A stretch of DNA of 64,000 bases from Sphingobacterium deserti (GTDB taxonomy: Bacteria; Bacteroidota; Bacteroidia; Sphingobacteriales; Sphingobacteriaceae): the NCBI RefSeq assembly GCF_000757725.1, contig NZ_JJMU01000021.1:1-64000 (forward strand), written 5' to 3'. Below, piece after piece: positions 58,923-64,000 of the stretch (position 1 is the stretch's first letter; each line of letters opens with the position of its first letter). The notes under the pieces were generated by a model. That model saw nothing but the letters and a program-made list of their open reading frames with translations. It was not told where the DNA came from and did no database searches. The position numbers were made by a program, and so were the translations under genes.

Positions 58923-59951
58923 TTACTTTTTATTTGCGGCCAGTTGTACGGCTGATTCGATGGCTAAGATCATTGCATCTGCGCTAGCCACACCTTTACC
59001 CGCAATTTCAAACGCTGTTCCATGGTCTACTGAAGTACGGATGATGGGTAGCCCCATGGTGATGTTAACTCCTTTTACGCTGTCCATTTGCTTTTTCTCC
59101 GCATTCCACTTAAAGCCTGTGAGCTTAAACGGGATGTGGCCTTGGTCATGATACATGGCCACGATACCGCCGTAATGACCTGTGGCTGCTTTTGAAAATA
59201 GGGTATCGGCCGGTACGGGTCCATCCACATCATATCCTTTTTCTTTTGCAGCTATTACTGCTGGCAATATTTCTTCGTCGTCTTCGGTTCCAAACAATCC
59301 CGAGTCTCCGGCATGCGGATTTAAACCAGCTATACCGATCTTCAAATTTTGCTCGCCCAGACTAATCAAACCTTGCTGCAACAACTCAACAACTTCTAAA
59401 ATCCGATCTTTCTTCACTAGATCACAGGCTTGCCGCAGGGATACGTGCGTGGAGACATGGATTACTTTCATGTTATCTTCCACGAGTAGCATTGCATATT
59501 TTTTTGTTCCGGTGTAATGGGCATAAATCTCCGTATGGCCCGCAAAATGATGGCCGGCTTCGTTGATCGACTTTTTATTAATTGGGCCAGTAACCGTAGC
59601 GTCAATAGTGCCGGCAAGCGCCAATTCGATGACCTTGGTTACTGATTCAAAAGAAGCTTTTCCTGCTTCGGCGGAAATTTCGCCAAAGGTTACTTTCGAC
59701 AGATCGGTATTTTTTAGATCAAAAACATCAGCAGCGGCAGGTTCAAAAAGTGCATCTTCAACGTTGGTTATTGCATGAATCGACAGGGGAATACTGAGTT
59801 TTGTAGCTATCTGCTGAAATACGACTACATCACCGACTAAAATCGGCCGACAGATATCGCGAACACGTGCATCTAAAAGCGCTTTTAGCGCAATTTCGGG
59901 TCCGATACTTGCCGGATCACCCATGGTGATGCCTATAATAGGTTTATACAT
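58923..59951 (-). CDS. PdxA-family 4-phosphate dehydrogenase (PdxA2-like)
   Basis: The 342-residue protein matches 4-hydroxythreonine-4-phosphate dehydrogenase: GITMGDPASIGPEIALKAL, HFAGHTEIYAHYTG, GLNPHAGDSGLFGTEDDE and MYHDQGHIPFK, with the metal-binding His residues in the last three blocks. Placed next to a DUF1537 kinase it is probably the PdxA2 type, which oxidises and decarboxylates a phospho-C4-acid sugar to DHAP, and not the vitamin B6 enzyme. It overlaps the DapA-family gene by 8 bp. A housekeeping pdxA elsewhere in the genome would be expected. Confidence 0.88.
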   Translation of the reverse strand: MYKPIIGITMGDPASIGPEIALKALLDARVRDICRPILVGDVVVFQQIATKLSIPLSIHAITNVEDALFEPAAADVFDLKNTDLSKVTFGEISAEAGKASFESVTKVIELALAGTIDATVTGPINKKSINEAGHHFAGHTEIYAHYTGTKKYAMLLVEDNMKVIHVSTHVSLRQACDLVKKDRILEVVELLQQGLISLGEQNLKIGIAGLNPHAGDSGLFGTEDDEEILPAVIAAKEKGYDVDGPVPADTLFSKAATGHYGGIVAMYHDQGHIPFKLTGFKWNAEKKQMDSVKGVNITMGLPIIRTSVDHGTAFEIAGKGVASADAMILAIESAVQLAANKK

Positions 59952-60897
59952 GATTGACTAAATTCAGTTTAATATTTTCATTCGTAATTAGGGCCCGGAA
60001 AGCCTCAACAAGGGCGCGCTCCTCTTCGATGGCCAACGCATATAATGGCGGCATCATAAATGGTTCGCACAATCCAAGCTGTTTCATCAACACCTTCAAA
60101 GCCCACAGCGATTCGCCTAAGGATTTATTGGATTGATAGAGGGCACCCAGTTCATCGGATTGTTTCTGCAATAGATTCGCACGATCCGCGTCTGCTCGCT
60201 CCGCGGCTTCACACATCTCGGTGTAGATTGCGGGTGCAAAGTTTCCTGAACTTGGTATAATACCATCGCTACCATGCAATAGGGAATACGCGCTTGCACC
60301 TGCCCAGCCCATGTAATGTTTAAAATCCGTTCGGTCTTTCCAAAGCTGCAACGACTGGTCTAGTCGTTCCAAGCTACGTTCCGAGTCCTTAATGGCAACA
60401 ATCTTTGGATGATAGCTCAAACGATCCAAAAGATCGAGTGGAATCGACATATGTGTTGTCGCGGGGATATTATAAATGATGAGGTTGTTGGGAATGGCTT
60501 CCGCCAGATCCAAGAAGTACTTTTCCATTTGTACTTCAGAAAGCTTATAGTAGGTAGGCAAGGTTGCGGCAACATCTTCCACACCCAAGCTATACGCCAG
60601 TTGCGCAAATGCGATAGAGTCTTCCAGAATATTAGAAGAGACGCCTACATATAATTTTTTATCTTGGGGTTTGTTCGCTACTGCTGCACGTAGGTAATCT
60701 TCTTTAAAGGATGTCGATAGCGACGCTGATTCGCCCGTTGTACCCAGGATGAACGGCGTTGCCCCATTGGCATACAGATACAGGAATATACGCGCTACGG
60801 CGTCTTGATCGAGGCTAAGGTCTTCCTTCAAAGGTGCAATGACCGGTACAATGGTCTCTTTACTTTTAATTTCGTGTTTCATATTAATAGGCGGCAT
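59944..60897 (-). CDS. Dihydrodipicolinate synthase / N-acetylneuraminate lyase family aldolase
   Basis: The 317-residue class I aldolase has the family elements PFILGTTGESASLS (48-61), the catalytic Tyr142 in IIYNIPATT, and the Schiff-base Lys170 in IVAIKDSERS. It cleaves or forms a 2-oxo-acid such as a 2-keto-3-deoxy sugar acid, producing pyruvate. It is part of a four-gene set with kinase, PdxA and iron alcohol dehydrogenase. The start shown overlaps the dehydrogenase gene by 14 bp; Met6 (60882) avoids the overlap and may be the real start. The substrate is not determined by the sequence. Confidence 0.87.
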   Translation of the reverse strand: MPPINMKHEIKSKETIVPVIAPLKEDLSLDQDAVARIFLYLYANGATPFILGTTGESASLSTSFKEDYLRAAVANKPQDKKLYVGVSSNILEDSIAFAQLAYSLGVEDVAATLPTYYKLSEVQMEKYFLDLAEAIPNNLIIYNIPATTHMSIPLDLLDRLSYHPKIVAIKDSERSLERLDQSLQLWKDRTDFKHYMGWAGASAYSLLHGSDGIIPSSGNFAPAIYTEMCEAAERADADRANLLQKQSDELGALYQSNKSLGESLWALKVLMKQLGLCEPFMMPPLYALAIEEERALVEAFRALITNENIKLNLVNHV

Positions 60898-62035
60898 TAA
60901 ATAGGGTTATGGCATCCTGCAGAGTGACTTCTCGCGGATTATTGATTAGTAGTCTTGTTATTTTCAGGGCGTCTTCTGCCATCTGGGGAATGGCTTCCCG
61001 AGGGATATTGACATCCCGCAAACGTGCGGGAATACCACATTCGTTGATCAGCTCTTTTACTTTCGCTATACCTGCTTTTGCGGTTTCTTCATCAGTCGAT
61101 TTTCTCTCACAGCCTAGTGCGACGGCGACATCGGCATAGCGTTTTGGCGCAGCCGGATAGTTGTATTCCATGACATATGGCAATAAGAGTGCGTTGGATA
61201 ATCCGTGGGCCAGGTGAAACATACTGCCTAATGGATAGGACAAAGCATGCACAGCAGCCGTATTCACGGGGCCTAAACAGAATCCACCCAACATACTTCC
61301 CATAGCGACTTCGCTACGCGCCTGTACGTTCTCGCCATTTTTAACCGCCTCCACCAAATTGGCTGCAATGAGGCGCATGCCTTCAAAGGCATACATATCG
61401 ATAAAAGGCTGTGCAAATTTATTGGTGTAGGCCTCTAAACAATGCGTTAACGCGTCGAGGCCTGTGGCAGCTGTTATGGCTGCTGGCACCCCTACTGTAA
61501 GTAAAGGATCTACGTAGACCGCATCCGGCACTAAAAACGGACTGATAATTCCTTTCTTTTGGTTTTCGTCATCCACCAAGATAGCATTTGGCGATACCTC
61601 GCTACCCGTTCCTGCTGTCGTTGGAGCACAAATTAATCCGATTGTCCGGCCTTTCAGCAATCCGTTTCCTACAATTTCTTCCAGTGATTGGCTATTATTA
61701 AGCTGTGCAGCAACGAGTTTGGCTACATCCAGCACACTCCCGCCCCCAATCCCGACAACGGTGTCGGCATCGACTTGACTATATTGCTGCAAAATCGTTT
61801 TAAAGTCGGCAAATGACGGTTCTTGTTCGATTGTTGTATCCAGCACGATAGCTATATCATTTTTTTTCAAATGACTACAGAAATCCTCCAACGCTCCTAG
61901 CAAGGGTTTAATCGTCATAATGATGACGGACTTACGGCCTTCCGCAACAATATCTTCTGCAAGCTGCCCAAGCACCCCGTTTCCAAAAATGAGTTTCCCT
62001 GGAAAATTTATCTTTAATATACGCTCTGCTGACAT
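60884..62035 (-). CDS. Iron-containing alcohol dehydrogenase
   Basis: The 383-residue enzyme has the group III ADH nucleotide region (VDADTVVGIGGGSVLDVAKLVA and ICAPTTAGTGSEVSPNAI) and metal-ligand blocks TGLDALTHCLEAYTNK (Asp, His) and ALSYPLGSMFHLAHGLSNALLLPYVMEYN (two His). These proteins reduce or oxidise small aldehydes and alcohols, including lactaldehyde and maleylacetate. Downstream of a sialidase-like gene and upstream of the aldolase, it may handle the aldehyde product of the aldolase. It follows the propeller gene after 20 bp. Confidence 0.9.
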   Translation of the reverse strand: MSAERILKINFPGKLIFGNGVLGQLAEDIVAEGRKSVIIMTIKPLLGALEDFCSHLKKNDIAIVLDTTIEQEPSFADFKTILQQYSQVDADTVVGIGGGSVLDVAKLVAAQLNNSQSLEEIVGNGLLKGRTIGLICAPTTAGTGSEVSPNAILVDDENQKKGIISPFLVPDAVYVDPLLTVGVPAAITAATGLDALTHCLEAYTNKFAQPFIDMYAFEGMRLIAANLVEAVKNGENVQARSEVAMGSMLGGFCLGPVNTAAVHALSYPLGSMFHLAHGLSNALLLPYVMEYNYPAAPKRYADVAVALGCERKSTDEETAKAGIAKVKELINECGIPARLRDVNIPREAIPQMAEDALKITRLLINNPREVTLQDAITLFNAAY

Positions 62036-62055
62036 AGTTTCTTTCGTCTTTTTTA

Positions 62056-63207
62056 TTATTCTTCTTCGGCTTTATAGGTCTCTAATGTGGGCAATGTATA
62101 GCCCTTCACCTGAGGCCAAACGCCATTTTTTATTTTTCGTTTTTTCAGTTTTGCCGGATCAACGACAACATGTTTCATCTTTTGGCGACGCCAGGTATAG
62201 ACAAAATGAAGCATACCATCCTGCGTTTGTATCACGGCGGGGTATGAGTATTGACTGATTGGCGAATCTTCCAAGATCAATACGGCATCCCAATTTTTTC
62301 CATCTTTCGAGATAGAGACATTCAATGGCGTGCGTGCCCCTTTCGGATTCTCTTTCGGTGGCAACACGTGGTTGTAGACCAACACATGTGTGCCGTTTTT
62401 CATCGTCACCGCATCGGTACCAGAATTATTATTTGGTAAGCTTGTTTTTTTTAGCGGCGACCATGTTTCTCCGTTGTCTGTTGACCATGATTCTACAATG
62501 GCCCAGTTCCGGCTACGTGCCAAGATTTGTAATCTGCCATTGCCATGATCCAACACACTTGGCTGTATGGCATTGAGATCGTCTTCCCCGCGTGCAATAG
62601 GTCCCACTTTACGCCAGGTTTTACCAAAGTCGGACGTGATTTCGAAATGTATATTCCACCCGTTTCCTTCTGTGCTAGTGGGACAGATCAAATTACCGTT
62701 GCTAAGCAACACGGGCTTATTTTTTATCGGTCCTAAATAGCCTTCCGGAAGTTTTTCCGCTGCCGACCAGGTTTTGCCACCGTCAGAAGAGCGTTTCACC
62801 ATGCCCCACCATGCGGATGGCTTAGGACCAATTTTGTAGAAAAGTAGTAAGTCGCCAGCAGGAATTTGATAGAGCACAGGGTTCCATGTAGGCAGTCTGC
62901 TTCCGTCCTCTTGCACGCCATCCGCTACGGAAGCGGGCGCCGTCCACGCATTGTTTTCATAACGGCATACATAGATCTCCACATCCGGATCGCGCTCGCG
63001 CGTGCCACCAAAGAACGCATACACCAGCCCGTTCTGTGTCTCTGCTAAAGTCGCGGAGTGACAAGAAGGAAACGGCGCTTTGTTATAGATGAATTCATCT
63101 GTAACAATTCCCTTCCGCCATTTGTGAAGTGCATTTTCCTGTGCCGCAGCCATGAAAGACACGAGCAGAAGTAACATCGTTGTTATTCGTTTATCGATTA
63201 TCATCAT
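62056..63207 (-). CDS. Secreted sialidase-like (BNR) beta-propeller protein
   Basis: The 383-residue protein has a signal peptide (about 1-23) and four Asp-box repeats: SSDGGKTW (140-147), TSDFGKTW (191-198), STDNGETW (242-249) and SKDGKNW (300-306). The N-terminus, PSCHSATLAETQNGLVYAFFGGTRERDPDVEIYVCRY, is typical of the exo-sialidase-like family used in Bacteroidota PULs. I do not see a clean arginine triad, so true sialic acid hydrolysis is doubtful. The pectic setting suggests a glycan lyase or another glycosidase. It follows the GH78 gene after 6 bp. Confidence 0.8.
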   Translation of the reverse strand: MMIIDKRITTMLLLLVSFMAAAQENALHKWRKGIVTDEFIYNKAPFPSCHSATLAETQNGLVYAFFGGTRERDPDVEIYVCRYENNAWTAPASVADGVQEDGSRLPTWNPVLYQIPAGDLLLFYKIGPKPSAWWGMVKRSSDGGKTWSAAEKLPEGYLGPIKNKPVLLSNGNLICPTSTEGNGWNIHFEITSDFGKTWRKVGPIARGEDDLNAIQPSVLDHGNGRLQILARSRNWAIVESWSTDNGETWSPLKKTSLPNNNSGTDAVTMKNGTHVLVYNHVLPPKENPKGARTPLNVSISKDGKNWDAVLILEDSPISQYSYPAVIQTQDGMLHFVYTWRRQKMKHVVVDPAKLKKRKIKNGVWPQVKGYTLPTLETYKAEEE

Positions 63208-63213
63208 CTCTTT

Positions 63214-64000
63214 CTATCGTTTTATCTTAAATTCATATTCGCCCGAGCCTACCTCAAGCAATACCTTATCTTTTTGGGTTTCCACATACCTAACGCCTTC
63301 GATTTGACCAAGCTTCTTTCCGCCTTCGGTAATTGCCGTGGGAGCCGAAGCCGGGATAAACACACGAGCTTTGCTGTTTGCCGGAATTCGGATTTTCCAA
63401 AGCATCTGTCGCTTATCCATTGTCCAGGAGGAGCTAATCTCTCCACGCAAGCTTTGGTAGCTTGCATCAACGTGCGTAAGCCCCGAAATGAAGCTTGGAT
63501 TCATGTGGATGGTCTCAAAAGCGTTCGTTTCCGTTTTGATACCTGCCAGGTTCTCGTAATACCAAACCAATAGGTCACCCAACATCATCACATGATTTTG
63601 CGAATTCATTTTTGGATGTGCCGTGTTCCCGTTCCATAGTTCCCAGATAGTCGTCGCACCATTCTCAATCATATACCCCCAAGAAGGGTATGTGTTTTTT
63701 GTTGCGATGCCGTAAGCTAAGTCTGCACGTCCCATTTCGGTCAACGTACGCATGATAAATTGGGTTCCTATGACGCCAGTGCTTAAGTGACCTTTGTTTT
63801 CCTTTTCGACAATGTCGACAATGCGTGCGGCTAGCTGCTGCCTATTTTCGTCATCGACAAGGTTGAAATACATCGCTAAAAGATTATCCGTTAAGGTATT
63901 TGCGCCGTAGTAGCCTTGTGCATTGTAGAAACGCGTGTTAAAATCTTTTCTAAGCTGAAGTGCTTGATCGGCATAGATTACACTGTCTTTTGCATTGTCT
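63214..64000 (-). CDS. GH78 alpha-L-rhamnosidase, C-terminal part (gene continues beyond the window)
   Basis: An internal ATG at 63873 opens a 219-residue frame, but the same frame remains open to base 64000, adding DSVIYADQALQLRKDF and QGYYGANTLTDNLLAMYFNLV upstream. The coding region therefore runs off the edge. The visible part is the C-terminal half of a GH78 barrel: GVIGTQFIMRTLTEMGRADLAYGIATKNTYPSWGYMIENGATTIWELWNGN, with the likely base Glu in ATTIWELW, then a C-terminal beta domain ending SGEYEFKIKR. It is the most upstream gene seen of the long train. The N-terminus and acid motif are outside the window. Confidence 0.88.
   Translation of the reverse strand, partial: DNAKDSVIYADQALQLRKDFNTRFYNAQGYYGANTLTDNLLAMYFNLVDDENRQQLAARIVDIVEKENKGHLSTGVIGTQFIMRTLTEMGRADLAYGIATKNTYPSWGYMIENGATTIWELWNGNTAHPKMNSQNHVMMLGDLLVWYYENLAGIKTETNAFETIHMNPSFISGLTHVDASYQSLRGEISSSWTMDKRQMLWKIRIPANSKARVFIPASAPTAITEGGKKLGQIEGVRYVETQKDKVLLEVGSGEYEFKIKR

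Noticed and set aside
58923..59951. Vitamin B6 biosynthetic PdxA
   Set aside because: The overlapping catabolic neighbours and the DUF1537 kinase fit the PdxA2-type catabolic role better; sequence alone cannot fully separate them.
59944..63207. A sialic acid utilisation locus (NanA-like aldolase beside a sialidase-like gene)
   Set aside because: No N-acetylmannosamine epimerase or kinase and no sialic acid transporter; the kinase and PdxA neighbours point to an acid sugar.

Overview
The window looks like chromosomal DNA of a Bacteroidota member, most likely Sphingobacteriaceae (Sphingobacterium/Pedobacter-like). The support is a SusC/SusD pair, dense polysaccharide-utilisation loci (PULs) of secreted glycoside hydrolases, FucP-type and SSS-type sugar carriers, a Tat-signal Gfo/Idh/MocA plus DUF1080 pair, and AT-rich heptameric filler between genes. 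The genus is inference. Almost everything is on the minus strand; only a two-gene HTH/GNAT module at 27.0-28.0 kb reads on the plus strand. No rRNA, tRNA, CRISPR array, transposase or integrase was seen.

Region 1 (1-3.9 kb): repeat-rich non-coding DNA with six tandem 68-bp units, then a two-gene unit (tandem-DUF1080 protein, then a Tat-exported oxidoreductase) that fits the 3-keto-glycoside route of sugar cleavage.

Region 2 (3.9-24.9 kb): an L-rhamnoside operon read right to left. It encodes a GH78 rhamnosidase, GH2 galactosidase-type enzyme, GH106 rhamnosidase, GH127-type enzyme, sialate-O-acetylesterase-type esterase and a DUF5703 protein. These are followed by cytoplasmic rhamnose catabolism: RhaT symporter, bifunctional rhamnulose-1-phosphate aldolase/dehydrogenase, rhamnose isomerase and an FGGY kinase, closed by a clear intrinsic terminator at 3941-3973. 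Two REP-like elements lie inside the operon.

Region 3 (24.9-28.2 kb): a small accessory island with two toxin-antitoxin-like modules. One is a winged-helix-type protein with an AbiEii-like nucleotidyltransferase (minus strand). The other is a GNAT-type protein broken by a +1 frameshift, with a HigA-like antitoxin (plus strand). Between them lie an exact 129-bp tandem duplication and two palindromic candidate operators. A strong bidirectional terminator (28141-28175) closes the island.

Region 4 (28.2-64 kb): a FucP-type permease and a MaoC hydratase, then one nearly gapless minus-strand gene train from beyond the right edge to 30260. Upstream (right) it holds a GH78 cut by the window edge, a sialidase-like propeller, iron alcohol dehydrogenase, DapA-family aldolase, PdxA-family dehydrogenase, DUF1537 kinase, SSS carrier, an esterase with an STN-like N-terminus, a TIM-barrel isomerase, GH28, GH78, a GH43-like propeller, GH2 and SusC/SusD. 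Next is a secreted beta-helix protein fused to a rhamnose-mutarotase domain. Last comes an unusual block: Gfo/Idh, SSS carrier, leaderless solute-binding-fold protein, two family III CoA-transferases, a second leaderless solute-binding-fold protein and another Gfo/Idh. The enzyme set fits a rhamnogalacturonan-type pectin or similar rhamnose/galactose/uronate-rich glycan. The CoA-transferase/solute-binding block is the part I cannot explain by known PUL logic and is the best candidate for an undescribed system.
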